Of a DNA stretch of 64,000 nucleotides, positions 1-9,059 are shown one piece after another. The stretch lies in the NCBI RefSeq assembly GCF_003236295.1, contig NZ_POTW01000012.1, forward strand, positions 45,792 through 109,791. The letters are read 5' to 3'. The first letter of the stretch is position 1, and each line of letters starts with the position of its first letter. A program made the translations under genes and the position numbers. The DNA comes from Jiangella anatolica (GTDB taxonomy: Bacteria; Actinomycetota; Actinomycetes; Jiangellales; Jiangellaceae). The notes beneath the pieces are model-generated. The model worked only from the letters and a program-made list of their open reading frames with translations. It made no database searches and was not told where the DNA came from.

Positions 1-1209
1 TGGGGTGTCCCGCTGCCCGCGTCCGAGGCGGTCGCGGCCGAGGACGTGCGTGCCCGGGTCTTCGTCGACGCCTCGTACGAGGGCGACCTGATGGCGGCCG
101 CCGGCGTGCCCTACCGCACGGGACGCGAGGCGCGGACGGCGTTCGGTGAGGCGCCGGCCGGGGTCGGCGAGGTGACGAACTGGACGCCGGTCGACCCCTA
201 CGTCGTCCCCGGCGACGCGACCAGCGGCCTGCTGCCGTTCATCGACGACGACCACGGACGCGCGATCGGGGCGGCGGACGAGTTCACGCAGGCGTACAAC
301 TTCCGGTTCTACGTCACGACGGACCCGGCCAGGCGCGAGCCGCTCACGCCGCCGGAGGGCTACCGCCCGGAGCGGTTCGAACTGGTCCGCCGCTACGTGC
401 GCCACCTCGTCGCGGCCGAGCGGGATCCGGCGGCGCTGGCCGGCCGGCTGCGCGGCATCTTCCCCGGCTGGCTGAACTCGGGGGAGTACAACTACCAGCG
501 CGACGCCCTCGTCACCATCGCACCGCTCGGCGTCAGCCGCGAGTACCAGGACGGCAACTGGGACGTGCGCTCGGCGATCTGGCGCGAGCACATCGACTAC
601 CTGCGCGGCCTTCATCATGTCCTCTCGACCGCTCCGGAGGTCCCGGCGTGGTTCCGCGCGGAGACGGCGGCGATCGGCCTGGACCGGGACGTCTTCCCGG
701 CGACGTCGGGGTGGCCGCACCAGCTGTACGTGCGCGTGGCGCGCCGGCTGGCCGGCGCCTACACCCTCACCCATGCCGACGTCCTCAACCGGACGTCGGT
801 GGCCGACGCCGTCGGCCTGGCGCTGTTCGGCGTCGACACCTATCCGGCCCGCCGGATCGCCCGGCGCGGCCCGGGTGGCGAGGGGATGGGCGTCGCGACC
901 GAGGGGAACATGTTCATCGGCGGTCACCTCGGCACCGGCGTCCCGTATCCCGTCCCGTACCGCGCCCTGACGCCGCGGCCCGGCGACTGCGCGAACCTGC
1001 TGGTGCCGGTCTGTCTCTCCGCGACGCACATCGCCTACGCCGCGACCCGGATGGAGCCGGTGTTCTGCGTGCTCGGCGAGTCCGCGGGGGTCGCGGCGGT
1101 CATGGCGCTGCGCGCCGGTGCGCCGGTGCAGGACGTCGACGTCGAGGGTCTGCGCGACCGGCTGCGCGAGCTGGGCCAGGTGCTGTCCTGGCCGCCCGCC
1201 GCGCGCTGA
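1..1209 (+). CDS. FAD-dependent oxidoreductase, 3' part (5' end outside the window)
   Basis: The frame is open from base 1 (WGVPLPASEA...) to TGA at 1207, about 402 codons, so only the C-terminal part of the protein is present. The motif FVDASYEGDLMAAAGV near the left edge is typical of the FAD-dependent oxidoreductase family PF12831, in which it follows the dinucleotide-binding region. The C-terminal stretch CLSATHIAYAATRMEP followed by GESAGVAAVMAL is the usual FAD-contacting end of that family. The N-terminal GxGxxG motif must lie upstream of the window. Substrate is unknown; these enzymes often accompany sugar-catabolic genes, as here. It is convergent with the glycosidase gene at 1282 and separated from it by a strong hairpin. 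Family assignment is firm, substrate is not. Confidence 0.85.
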   Translation, partial: WGVPLPASEAVAAEDVRARVFVDASYEGDLMAAAGVPYRTGREARTAFGEAPAGVGEVTNWTPVDPYVVPGDATSGLLPFIDDDHGRAIGAADEFTQAYNFRFYVTTDPARREPLTPPEGYRPERFELVRRYVRHLVAAERDPAALAGRLRGIFPGWLNSGEYNYQRDALVTIAPLGVSREYQDGNWDVRSAIWREHIDYLRGLHHVLSTAPEVPAWFRAETAAIGLDRDVFPATSGWPHQLYVRVARRLAGAYTLTHADVLNRTSVADAVGLALFGVDTYPARRIARRGPGGEGMGVATEGNMFIGGHLGTGVPYPVPYRALTPRPGDCANLLVPVCLSATHIAYAATRMEPVFCVLGESAGVAAVMALRAGAPVQDVDVEGLRDRLRELGQVLSWPPAAR

Positions 1210-1212
1210 CGA

Positions 1213-1254
1213 GCGGAGGATCCGGGGGCGGTTGCGGTACCCCGGATCCTCCGC
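1213..1254. terminator. Bidirectional hairpin terminator between convergent genes
   Basis: A perfect 15-bp inverted repeat (GCGGAGGATCCGGGG at 1213-1227 and its complement at 1240-1254) with a 12-nt loop lies 3 bp after the stop of the FAD oxidoreductase gene and 27 bp before the stop of the convergent glycosidase gene. There is no T-tract, as is usual for GC-rich actinobacterial terminators. Confidence 0.75.
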
Positions 1255-1281
1255 GGCAGGTGGCGGCCGGTCAGCCGTCGG

Positions 1282-4200
1282 TCAGCCGTCCGTCAGCCGG
1301 AGCGGGCTGAACAGCGCGCCGTCCTTGGTCTCGGCGACGCCCGCGCCCCACGTGAACCAGCCACGCCGCCCGGCGCCGTCGTTCTCGTTGAGCACGGCGG
1401 TGAGCCCGAGCAGCCGGTCCTCGGGGTGCACGCCGAGCGCCGCCCAGGTGACCGACAGCTCGTAGACGGTCGTGTCGCCGGCCTCGTCGCGGACGACGGC
1501 CGACCGGACCCCGGTGGTGTCCGGCGCGAGGTCGGTCGGCAGCCAGCGGGCGACGTCCACCGCGCCGGCGTCGGTGAGCGCCGTGCCGATCTCGTGGACG
1601 ACGGAGCGTTCGCCGGGCACGCCCGCGGCGGCGCCGAGCTGGATGCCGTCGCCGGCCCAGATGTCGGAGCCGCGGCCGGGCTGGGCGTGGACGTCGTCGG
1701 TGATCTCGGCGGTGAGGTACAGCGCCTCGGCGTCGTGGGTGAGCCAGAGCCGGCCGGAGAGGTCGGCGTCGCCGCCCCACCCGTCGACCACCTGCCGCGC
1801 GTCGTCGGTCAGTGAGATCGGCGGCAGCGCCGCGACCGCGGGGTCGACGGCCCCGTCGACGGACACCGAGGCGGCCGGGACGTCGTGGGCCGTCCCGACG
1901 GGGAACAGCGTGCCGTTCGCGGTGGTCGTGCTGGCCGCGACGGCGGTGGCGGTCCACGGCGTCGCCTCGGCGACGGTCACCGGGACGTCGAGGCTGACGA
2001 CCGCGCCGGGCTCGACCACGGTCCCCTCCAGCCCGCTGGTGTGCTCGCCGGCCACGTCGACCTGCACGGACGTGAGCTCCACCGGCACGCCGGCGTTGTT
2101 CGCCGCCCGGACCCGCAGCACGTGCGTGCCGTCGTCGAGCTCGGCGTGGCTGCCGGTGAGGGCGATCGCCTCGACGACGTCGGCCCGGGCGGTGAGGTAG
2201 GCGACGGAGGCCGTGCCGCTGGTGACGGTGGCCGACCAGACCCGCTCGCCCGGCGTGGCCGTCGCGGGCAGCTCGACGTCGAGCGTGGCCGCGCCGTGCG
2301 GCTTCACCCGGGCCCGGGTCGTCTCGGCGCCGGTGTCCAGCTGCACGTTCAGGACCCGCCGGCCGTCGGTGTTGTCGACCGTCCAGCGGGCCGGCACCGG
2401 AGCGCCGACGGCGCCGCCGGAGGTCTCCAGGGCGTAGGTCGTCGAGACCTCCACCCCGGTGATCGGCCCGGACACGTACACCGGCTCCGGCCCGACCGCC
2501 ACGTGCACCGCGCCGTCCGTGCCGGGCGAGAGGACGTGCTCGGCGCCGTAGAGGTCGGTGACGGTGACCGCGCCGGTCGTGCTGAACGCCAGCGCGCTGG
2601 TCTGCGCGCCGGACGTGGCCCACGCCGCGTGCAGCTCGTCGCCGGAGCCGGCGTCCAGGACGACGTCGTGCACGCCCGTCGCCGGCGTCTCCTCGCGCAG
2701 GAACGGCTTGCCGGCGATGGTCCTGGTCAGGATCGCGTTGGCGACGTAGGCCGGCTTGGGCGTGTAGGCGCCGCGCTCGTCGGCCTCGTTGCGGATGATC
2801 CCGAACCGGTGCTCCAGCTCGTCGGAGTCTGTGCCGTCGTCCTTGAAGTCGTACGTGGTGTAGCGCTCGACGCCGTTCGCGATCGCCAGCAGCTGCGCCC
2901 GCGTCAGGTTGCGGGCCTGGACCGTCTCGCTGACGGCGCGCGGCGACGTGCCGGTCGGCCAGCCGTGCTCGGTGATGAGGATCGGCATGTCGGCGTGCCC
3001 GGCGGCCGCGAAGATCGACCGGAGGATCTGCAGGTGGGCCAGATACGCCTCCGGCTCGCCGGGGAACACGTACGGGTGGGTCGAGAACGCGTCGACGTGG
3101 TCCAGGCCGCCGAGGTCGACGAACTCCTGCACCCAGGCCTGCCAGTCGTCCATCGGCGCGAGCGCGCCGGCCACCAGGTAGGCGTCCGGGTACTGCGCGC
3201 GTACCGCCTGGCTCGTCGTGCGGACCAGGCCGAAGTAGTTCGCCGCGGTGGCGCCGGCCGGGCCGGAGCGGTCCCGCCAGTTCCACTCGTTCCACAGCTC
3301 GTAGATGGTGTCGTCGGTGCCGAACCGTTCCATCGAGGCCAGCGCGTAGCGGGCGTAGGCGTCCCAGCCCTCCTGCGTCGCCGGCGCCTCGCCCGCGTGG
3401 TAGAGCGGGTTGCCGTAGGCGAGGATGTTGAGGAAGTCGATCCCGTTGTCCTCGAACGCGTTCGCGTAGGTCTCCACCTTCGGGGTCCAGGCGAAGACGC
3501 CCGGGGTCCGTTCCTGCTGCGCCCAGTAGGCCTCGTCGCGCGCCGAGGAGAACCCGGCTCGGGCGATCAGCGGGATGGTGACCGGATCCCAGGCCTGGCC
3601 GTAGTGCGTCGAGACACCGATCCGGCGGTCCGTCGTGGCGCCGGGGTCGAACGGCTCGAGAATGGACAGGTCGGTCCCTCCGGTCGTGACGACGCCGCCG
3701 GCGGCGGTCGCGACCAGGTCGACGGCGTACCAGCCGACCGCGGAGACCTGGAGCGGGATCTCGCCGCCCAGGCCGGCGACGGCGGCGGAGCCGGTCTCGA
3801 CCCGGTTGCCGTACGCGTCGCGCACGGTCCAGGACACCCGCTCGGCGTTCGACGCGAAGCCGATCCGCACCGGCTGCCCGGCGTCGAACGCGTTCCCGAC
3901 GACGACCGGCTCGATCGTGAGCGTCGGCGCCGTGCCGGGCGGGGTGACGGCCAAGACGTCGTCGACCAGCAGCGTGCCGGTCGGGCCGTCGGTCAGCCGG
4001 AAGTAGTCGACGAGCAGCGAGACCTGGGTGAGCGGGCCCTGCCAGACGCCGTCGCCGTCACCGCCCCAGGTGATGTGCTCGGTGCCGCCGCCGAGGTCGG
4101 CGACGGTGAGGTCCTGCCAGGCGCCGTTCGCGGGGTCGAGGTCGATGCGCTGCTGGTGCGCCTCGCCGCCGGCCTCGACCGCGCGGACCACGATGGCCCG

Positions 4201-4536
4201 GAGGTCGGTCGTGCGCAGCGAGAACCGCAGCTGGTCGGTGTCGATCGACGGCACGCCGCGGACCAGCTCGACGATGCCGCTGGGCATCTGGACGTCGAGG
4301 CGGGCCGACGCGGCGCCGGTGCGGGCGTCGTCGGTGGTCCGCGTGACCGTGCCGGTGGCGCCGCCCGCCGTGGCGACGAACCAGGGCGACGTGCCGGTCT
4401 CGAAGTCGCCGAGCGGCACGCCGGACGTGGCGGACGATTCGGCCGCGGCGCCGGGGGCGAGTCCGGCCAGGGCGGCGATGGCGGCGGCGGCCGTGACGGC
4501 GGCCATGAGTCGGGTGAGGCGGGGTGGGGGCGACAT
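1282..4536 (-). CDS. Secreted multidomain glycoside hydrolase (clan GH-A type)
   Basis: 1084 aa. A signal peptide (residues 1-32, hydrophobic core then AAAES) directs export. Residues about 40-200 look like a carbohydrate-binding jelly roll (FETGTSPWFV...). Residues about 205-295 look like an Ig-like linker. The catalytic (beta/alpha)8 domain spans about 300-630: YELWNEWNW gives the presumed acid/base Glu417 and ILITEHGWP the presumed nucleophile Glu523. Residues about 640-890 form beta-rich accessory domains, and about 895-1084 resembles a CBM9/DOMON-like sugar-binding domain (LWLTHDAEALYLTAEITDD). The arrangement recalls GH39- or GH5-like enzymes; the exact GH family and substrate cannot be fixed by reading. 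GAGGAG lies 7 bp before the ATG. A LacI-type operator at 4573-4584 precedes it, so it probably belongs to the regulon of the divergent LacI gene. Confidence 0.85.
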   Translation of the reverse strand: MSPPPRLTRLMAAVTAAAAIAALAGLAPGAAAESSATSGVPLGDFETGTSPWFVATAGGATGTVTRTTDDARTGAASARLDVQMPSGIVELVRGVPSIDTDQLRFSLRTTDLRAIVVRAVEAGGEAHQQRIDLDPANGAWQDLTVADLGGGTEHITWGGDGDGVWQGPLTQVSLLVDYFRLTDGPTGTLLVDDVLAVTPPGTAPTLTIEPVVVGNAFDAGQPVRIGFASNAERVSWTVRDAYGNRVETGSAAVAGLGGEIPLQVSAVGWYAVDLVATAAGGVVTTGGTDLSILEPFDPGATTDRRIGVSTHYGQAWDPVTIPLIARAGFSSARDEAYWAQQERTPGVFAWTPKVETYANAFEDNGIDFLNILAYGNPLYHAGEAPATQEGWDAYARYALASMERFGTDDTIYELWNEWNWRDRSGPAGATAANYFGLVRTTSQAVRAQYPDAYLVAGALAPMDDWQAWVQEFVDLGGLDHVDAFSTHPYVFPGEPEAYLAHLQILRSIFAAAGHADMPILITEHGWPTGTSPRAVSETVQARNLTRAQLLAIANGVERYTTYDFKDDGTDSDELEHRFGIIRNEADERGAYTPKPAYVANAILTRTIAGKPFLREETPATGVHDVVLDAGSGDELHAAWATSGAQTSALAFSTTGAVTVTDLYGAEHVLSPGTDGAVHVAVGPEPVYVSGPITGVEVSTTYALETSGGAVGAPVPARWTVDNTDGRRVLNVQLDTGAETTRARVKPHGAATLDVELPATATPGERVWSATVTSGTASVAYLTARADVVEAIALTGSHAELDDGTHVLRVRAANNAGVPVELTSVQVDVAGEHTSGLEGTVVEPGAVVSLDVPVTVAEATPWTATAVAASTTTANGTLFPVGTAHDVPAASVSVDGAVDPAVAALPPISLTDDARQVVDGWGGDADLSGRLWLTHDAEALYLTAEITDDVHAQPGRGSDIWAGDGIQLGAAAGVPGERSVVHEIGTALTDAGAVDVARWLPTDLAPDTTGVRSAVVRDEAGDTTVYELSVTWAALGVHPEDRLLGLTAVLNENDGAGRRGWFTWGAGVAETKDGALFSPLRLTDG

Positions 4537-4572
4537 GTTCGTGCTCCTCGCTCAGTCATCGTCGACAGGTGA

Positions 4573-4584
4573 GCAACCGCTTGC
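4573..4584. promoter_or_regulatory. LacI-family operator, site 1
   Basis: GCAACCGCTTGC is an inverted repeat with a central CG, the usual form of LacI/GalR operators. It lies between the divergent glycosidase (start 4536) and LacI (start 4686) genes. Two similar sites occur at 11326-11337 (GGAAGCGCTTGC) and 11416-11427 (CCAAGCGTTTGC), giving the consensus GCAANCGNTTGC. Binding by the adjacent regulator is inferred. Confidence 0.7.
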
Positions 4585-4685
4585 GCAACCAGGCCCGAGT
4601 GTGGCTCAGCGGCCGCTGCCGTGTCAAGGGTGGTGTGATCGTTGCGGTCGCGCCGGCCGGCCGTTCGACGCACTAGGATGGGCGC

Positions 4686-5684
4686 ATGGCAACGGAGGAG
4701 AACGTGACGTTGAGCGACGTTGCGGCGGTTGCGGGGGTGTCGGTCTCGACCGCCTCCAGGGCGCTCAACGGGACCGGCCGGGTCTCGGTCGAGACGCGCG
4801 AGCGCATCGAGGTCGCGGCCCGCCGGCTGAACTTCCGTCCGAACGCGCTTGCACAATCGCTTGCGCTGGGGCGGAGCCGCACGGTCGCCATCCTCACCGA
4901 TCGTGCGTCGAACACCTTCTCGATGCCCGTCCTCATCGGCGCCGCGGGCCATCTCGGGGCACAGGCGCAGGCGGCGCTCGTGTGTGATGCGCGACTCAAC
5001 CGCCGGAACATGGCCGAGCACATCGCCGAGCTGCGCGCGCGGCGCATCGACGGCGTGGTCGTCGTGGGCGACGGCCTACGGGGGCTCACACGTTCCGTGA
5101 CGGCCGAGTTCACCGTCCCCGTCTCCTACGCGTTCACGCTGTCCGACGACGCCGACGACGCGATGTTCATCCCGGACAACGAGGCGGTGGGGCGGATCGC
5201 GGCAGAACACCTGCTGGGGCTCGGACGCACCCGGATCGCCCACGTGACCGCCGAGGACGACGATCTCGCGGTGCGCCTGCGCGCCGACGGGCTCCTGCGG
5301 ACCCTCGACGACGCCGGTGTACGGCTGGCCGGCGAGGTCCTCCACGGCGCCTGGCGCGAGAACTGGGGCCGCGACGCCGCGCAGCGCCTGGTGGCCGAGG
5401 CGTGGGACGTCGACGCCGTGTTCTGCGGCAACGACCACATCGCCCGCGGCGTCGAGAGCGCGCTGGTCGCGGCCGGCCGACGGGTCCCGGACGACGTCGC
5501 ACTGGTCGGGGTGGACAACTGGGAGGGGCTGATCCTCGATCAGAGCACCCGGCACCTCACCACCATCGACGTCGGGCTCGGCGCCATGGGCGCGGCGGCC
5601 GCCGCGCACGTGCTCGCGGGCGAGGAGAGCCCCGGTGTGCACCATCAGCCACCGACCCTGATCGTCGGCGACACCAGCGAGTGA
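4686..5684 (+). CDS. LacI-family transcriptional regulator of sugar locus 1
   Basis: 332 aa, normal LacI/GalR length. The N-terminal helix-turn-helix is clear (residues 8-27, LSDVAAVAGVSVSTASRALN), followed by the hinge helix with ALAQSLALGRS and a periplasmic-binding-protein-like effector domain (IDGVVVVGDG, VDAVFCGNDHIARGV, LVGVDNWEGL). The ATG at 4686 is chosen because it leaves the usual short tail before the HTH; the Shine-Dalgarno sequence is weak and the mRNA may have a very short leader. It is divergent from the secreted glycosidase and next to a CUT1 importer. Probably a repressor released by a sugar derived from the glycosidase substrate; the ligand is unknown. Confidence 0.9.
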   Translation: MATEENVTLSDVAAVAGVSVSTASRALNGTGRVSVETRERIEVAARRLNFRPNALAQSLALGRSRTVAILTDRASNTFSMPVLIGAAGHLGAQAQAALVCDARLNRRNMAEHIAELRARRIDGVVVVGDGLRGLTRSVTAEFTVPVSYAFTLSDDADDAMFIPDNEAVGRIAAEHLLGLGRTRIAHVTAEDDDLAVRLRADGLLRTLDDAGVRLAGEVLHGAWRENWGRDAAQRLVAEAWDVDAVFCGNDHIARGVESALVAAGRRVPDDVALVGVDNWEGLILDQSTRHLTTIDVGLGAMGAAAAAHVLAGEESPGVHHQPPTLIVGDTSE

Positions 5685-5703
5685 CCGCGCGGCGCGCATG
5701 CCG

Positions 5704-6609
5704 TCACTCCTTGATGGCGCCGGCGCTGCCGGCGGCGCGCAGGAACTGCCGCTGGAAGCCGAGGAACAGCAGGACGGGCAGCACCACCGAGATGAGCAGC
5801 GCCGCCATGAACACCCCCAGATCCGTCGACGACTCGATCCGCGGCAGCGCGACGGAGATGGGCTGCAGGTCCGGGTCGGGCAGCACCAGCAGCGGCCAGA
5901 GGAAGTCCTTGTACGCGCCGATGACCGTCAGCAGCGACACGACGCCGATGATCGGCCGCGACAGCGGCAGCACGAGGCTCCAGAAGATGCGCACCGCCCC
6001 CGCGCCGTCGATCCGCGCGGCATCGAACAACGCCGGCGGGATCGACTGGAGGAACCGCGAGACCAGCAGCACGTTGAACGCGTTCGTCGCCGCGGGCAGC
6101 CAGACGCCCCAGAACGTGTTGAGCAGGTTCACGTTCAGCACCGGCAGGTCGATCACCGTCAGGTACAGCGCCACCAGCGAGATGACGCCGGGGATGAACA
6201 GTGTCGCGAGGACCGCCGCCGACACCACCCGCGCGTACGCCGGCCGGAGGATCGCTATGCCGTAGCCGCCGGTCAGGGCGATGAGCAGGCCGAAGAACCA
6301 GGTGCCCGCGCACACGATCAGCGTGTTGAGCAGGTAGGTCCCGAACCGGACGGAGGTCCAGGCCTCGGTGAGGTTCTCCCAGTGGATGCCGCTCGGCCAG
6401 AACCCGAACGGGTCGGCCAGCGTCTCCGACGACGTCGACGTAGCCGCCTTGAACAGCCAGAACAGCGGCCCCGCGCACGCGACGCCCAGAGCCAGGACGA
6501 TCAGGGCGCCGACGACGGTGACGGCGACCCGCACGCGGGGGACCCGGCGGTCCATCCCGGACAGGATGCTGCGCTCGGTGTCCAGCGCGCGGACGCCGGT
6601 GGTCGTCAT
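5704..6609 (-). CDS. Carbohydrate ABC transporter permease, MalG type
   Basis: 301 aa inner-membrane permease of a CUT1 sugar importer. One N-terminal helix (VAVTVVGALIVLALGVACAG) is followed by the large periplasmic loop and five further helices. The EAA loop that contacts the ATPase is AARIDGAGAVRIFWSLVLPL. The ATG at 6609 overlaps the stop of the upstream permease gene by 4 bp (ATGA), which fixes the start and implies translational coupling. A longer open frame upstream is only the shadow of the preceding permease gene. There is no ATPase gene in this operon, so a shared MsiK-like ATPase is expected. Confidence 0.92.
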   Translation of the reverse strand: MTTTGVRALDTERSILSGMDRRVPRVRVAVTVVGALIVLALGVACAGPLFWLFKAATSTSSETLADPFGFWPSGIHWENLTEAWTSVRFGTYLLNTLIVCAGTWFFGLLIALTGGYGIAILRPAYARVVSAAVLATLFIPGVISLVALYLTVIDLPVLNVNLLNTFWGVWLPAATNAFNVLLVSRFLQSIPPALFDAARIDGAGAVRIFWSLVLPLSRPIIGVVSLLTVIGAYKDFLWPLLVLPDPDLQPISVALPRIESSTDLGVFMAALLISVVLPVLLFLGFQRQFLRAAGSAGAIKE

Positions 6610-7547
6610 GAGGTGCTCCAGCGCCGGGTCGCCCAGAGATAGACGGCGGAGAGTACGCCGAGCGCGAGCGCCAGCAGCAGGCTCAGCGCCGTCGCACGCC
6701 CGAAGTCGCCGGAGACGAACGCGTACCGGTAGATGAGCAGCAGCAACGTGAGGCTGCGGTTCTCCGGTCCGCCGTCGGTCATGATGTACGGCTCGGTGAA
6801 CACCTGGAACGTCCCGATGAGCTGCAGCAGCAGCATGATCAGGAGGATCCCGCGCAGCTGCGGGAGCGTGACGTGCCAGAACCGCCGGACGACGCCGGCG
6901 CCGTCGATCTCGGCGGACTCGTAGAGCTCCGTGCGGATCGTCATCAGCGCGGCGAGGTAGATGATCACCGCGGTGCCGAAGCTCGCCCAGGTCGCCTGGA
7001 CGACGATCGCCGGGATGACCATCGCGCCGCTGTTGAGCCACTCGTACGGGCCGAGGCCGGCCCAGCCGAGCACGGTGTTGAACAGGCCGGCCTCGTCGGG
7101 CCGGTAGAACGTCTTCCACAGCAGGACGGCGACCACCGGCGGGATCACGACGGGGAGGTAGACCAGCACCGACGCCAGGGCGCGGGTGCGGCGCAGCTCC
7201 GCGACGAACACCGCGAGCAGCAGCGGGACCGGGAAGCCGATCACCAGGGCGATCAGCGTGAAGACCGTCGTGTTCCAGACAGCCGTGCCGAGCAGGGGGT
7301 CGGCGAGGACGCGCTGGAAGTTGTCCAGGCCGACCCACTCGGTGACGATGAAGTTCGTCTGCTGCAGGCTCAGGACGAGGCTGCGCACGATCGGCCACCA
7401 CGAGAACATGCCGAAGCTCAGCAGCAGCGGCAGGAAGAACAGCAGCGTGGTGAGGCCGCCGCCGCGGACCCAGGAGACCGGGGTCCGCGGACGGCGTGCC
7501 GTGCCGGGAGGAGCCGCCGTGCGCGGCTCGGTGTCGAGGACGACCAT
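6606..7547 (-). CDS. Carbohydrate ABC transporter permease, MalF type
   Basis: 313 aa CUT1 permease. A short cytoplasmic N-terminus is followed by a first helix (TLLFFLPLLLSFGMFSWWPI) and the family pattern VLSLQQTNF..EWVGLDNFQRV, then five more helices. The EAA loop is ESAEIDGAGVVRRFWHVTLP. It pairs with the MalG-type subunit encoded immediately downstream (4-bp overlap) and the binding protein encoded 4 bp upstream. The three genes form the transport part of sugar locus 1. Subunit assignment is secure; the transported sugar is not known, though neighbours suggest an oligosaccharide released by the locus glycosidases. Confidence 0.92.
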   Translation of the reverse strand: MVVLDTEPRTAAPPGTARRPRTPVSWVRGGGLTTLLFFLPLLLSFGMFSWWPIVRSLVLSLQQTNFIVTEWVGLDNFQRVLADPLLGTAVWNTTVFTLIALVIGFPVPLLLAVFVAELRRTRALASVLVYLPVVIPPVVAVLLWKTFYRPDEAGLFNTVLGWAGLGPYEWLNSGAMVIPAIVVQATWASFGTAVIIYLAALMTIRTELYESAEIDGAGVVRRFWHVTLPQLRGILLIMLLLQLIGTFQVFTEPYIMTDGGPENRSLTLLLLIYRYAFVSGDFGRATALSLLLALALGVLSAVYLWATRRWSTS

Positions 7548-7551
7548 GCGA

Positions 7552-8940
7552 TCAGCCCGCGTCGATGGCTGCCTGGTGAGTGCTCTGCGCGTCGCCGAGC
7601 AGTTGTGCGATGTCGGCGTCCTCGCGGGTGAGCACGGCCTGGACGACGGTGTCGAGCGTCGCGTACAGCTCCTGGGCCTTGACCGGCGGCTCCGGGATCA
7701 GCGGCAGCTCCTCCACGGTGGAGAGGTACAGCTCGAAGTTCTCCCGCGGGACGGTGACCTCGCCGGCGATCCAGTCGAGGTACTGGGCGTAGAGCTCGGC
7801 GTCGACGACCGGCAGCTCCGGTGCGCCGACCGCCAGCCCGTCGGCCGCGGCCGCCTCGGCGTTCGCGACCGCGACGGTCTCGTCGGTGTACTTCTGGAAG
7901 TGGTAGAAGTCGATCCACTCCAGCGCGGCCGCGATCTCCTCCGGGGTCGCCCGCGGGTTCACCACGGCGACGCTGCCGCCGCCGAGCGTGCCGATGCCGT
8001 CGTCGGTCTGCGGCAGCGGCGCCACCCCGAAGTCCTCGGCCGGCATGCCGCGGTTGACCACCATGTTCGAGTAGTTGTCCGCGCCCTGCACGAACATGCC
8101 GACCTGCCCCGACGCGAACGCGTTGACCGCGTCGTCGTAGTTGAGCAGGAAGTTCGAGCCCATCGCGTCGTCGTCCCACCGCAGCGAACGGTAGAACTCG
8201 AGGACCTCCTCGGTGGCCGGGTTGTCGACCGTCGCCGTCTCGCCGTCGTCGCTCTCCAGCGTGCTGCCGAACCCGTAGGACATGGTGGTGAGGATCCAGC
8301 CGCCGGTGTTGTCCAGCGTCATGGTCGCGAAGCCCTGTGCGTCGGTGGCGGCGTCGATCGCCGTCGCGGCGGCCCTGACGTCCTCCCAGGTCTGCGGCGG
8401 CGCGTCGGGGTCGAGACCGGCCTGCTCGAACAGCGACCGGTTGTAGAGCAGGCCCATCGTGTAGGCCGCGATCGGCACGCCCCACACCCGGTCCTCGTCG
8501 TCGGTGACGACGTCCATCACGGTGGGGCTGAGCCGGCCCAGCGCGTCGGTCCGATCGAGCTGATCGGTGACGTCGGCGACCTGCTCACGGCCGATCAGCG
8601 CGCCGATCTCGGTGAACGGCACCTGCATAACGGTCGGCATCGTGCCGCCGGCGAGCATGGCCTGGAAGGTGTCGGCCTCCCATTGGACCTCCTGCGCGTC
8701 GACGGTGATGTTGGGATGGTCGGTGGTGAACTCCTCCAGGCGGCGCTCGAACGCCTCCCGCTGCTCGGGGAACTCGGTGGTGGGCTTGTTGCTCACGCTG
8801 ATGGTCACCGGCGCGTCGGTGTCGGCCGGTCCGCCGCTGGAGCTCGGCTCGGAGTCGTCGCCGCAGGCGGAGAGCGCGAGCGCGGCAGTGAGGGTGATCG
8901 CGAGGGTGAGGGGCAGTCGCCGGTGGCGTCGTCTCGTCAT
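7552..8940 (-). CDS. Sugar ABC transporter substrate-binding lipoprotein
   Basis: 462 aa extracellular binding protein of family 1 (SBP_bac_1). The lipoprotein signal ends in LALSACGDD, so the mature protein is lipid-anchored on its Cys. The fold is shown by ISVSNKPTTEFPEQREAFERR, followed by ITVDAQEVQWEADTFQAML and WGVPIAAYTMGLLYNRSLFEQAG, typical of CUT1 binding proteins. It is first in the transporter trio with the two permease genes at 6606 and 5704. The 119 bp between it and the upstream dehydratase gene show no clear operator, so it is probably transcribed from the promoter before the epimerase gene at 11287. Ligand unknown. Confidence 0.92.
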   Translation of the reverse strand: MTRRRHRRLPLTLAITLTAALALSACGDDSEPSSSGGPADTDAPVTISVSNKPTTEFPEQREAFERRLEEFTTDHPNITVDAQEVQWEADTFQAMLAGGTMPTVMQVPFTEIGALIGREQVADVTDQLDRTDALGRLSPTVMDVVTDDEDRVWGVPIAAYTMGLLYNRSLFEQAGLDPDAPPQTWEDVRAAATAIDAATDAQGFATMTLDNTGGWILTTMSYGFGSTLESDDGETATVDNPATEEVLEFYRSLRWDDDAMGSNFLLNYDDAVNAFASGQVGMFVQGADNYSNMVVNRGMPAEDFGVAPLPQTDDGIGTLGGGSVAVVNPRATPEEIAAALEWIDFYHFQKYTDETVAVANAEAAAADGLAVGAPELPVVDAELYAQYLDWIAGEVTVPRENFELYLSTVEELPLIPEPPVKAQELYATLDTVVQAVLTREDADIAQLLGDAQSTHQAAIDAG

Positions 8941-9059
8941 CGAGACTCCTTCGGGGTCGGCCCGGATCGCTTCGTCCGGGGTCGGCGGGGTCTGAGGTTC
9001 TGGCGGGGAAGAGACGCGGTCTCACCTCCCCGGTGGGTTCGGACGGTGCCTGCTGTCGT

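Noticed and set aside
1885..4572. 895-codon open frame opposite the large glycosidase gene
   Set aside because: It is the GC-rich antisense shadow: Arg/Gly/Val-rich low-complexity translation, no domain, and the minus-strand gene has signal peptide, catalytic motifs and ribosome site.
4845..4872. CGCTTGC-like half-sites inside the LacI coding region
   Set aside because: They encode the conserved hinge ALAQSLALG and lack the full symmetric form of the three intergenic operators.
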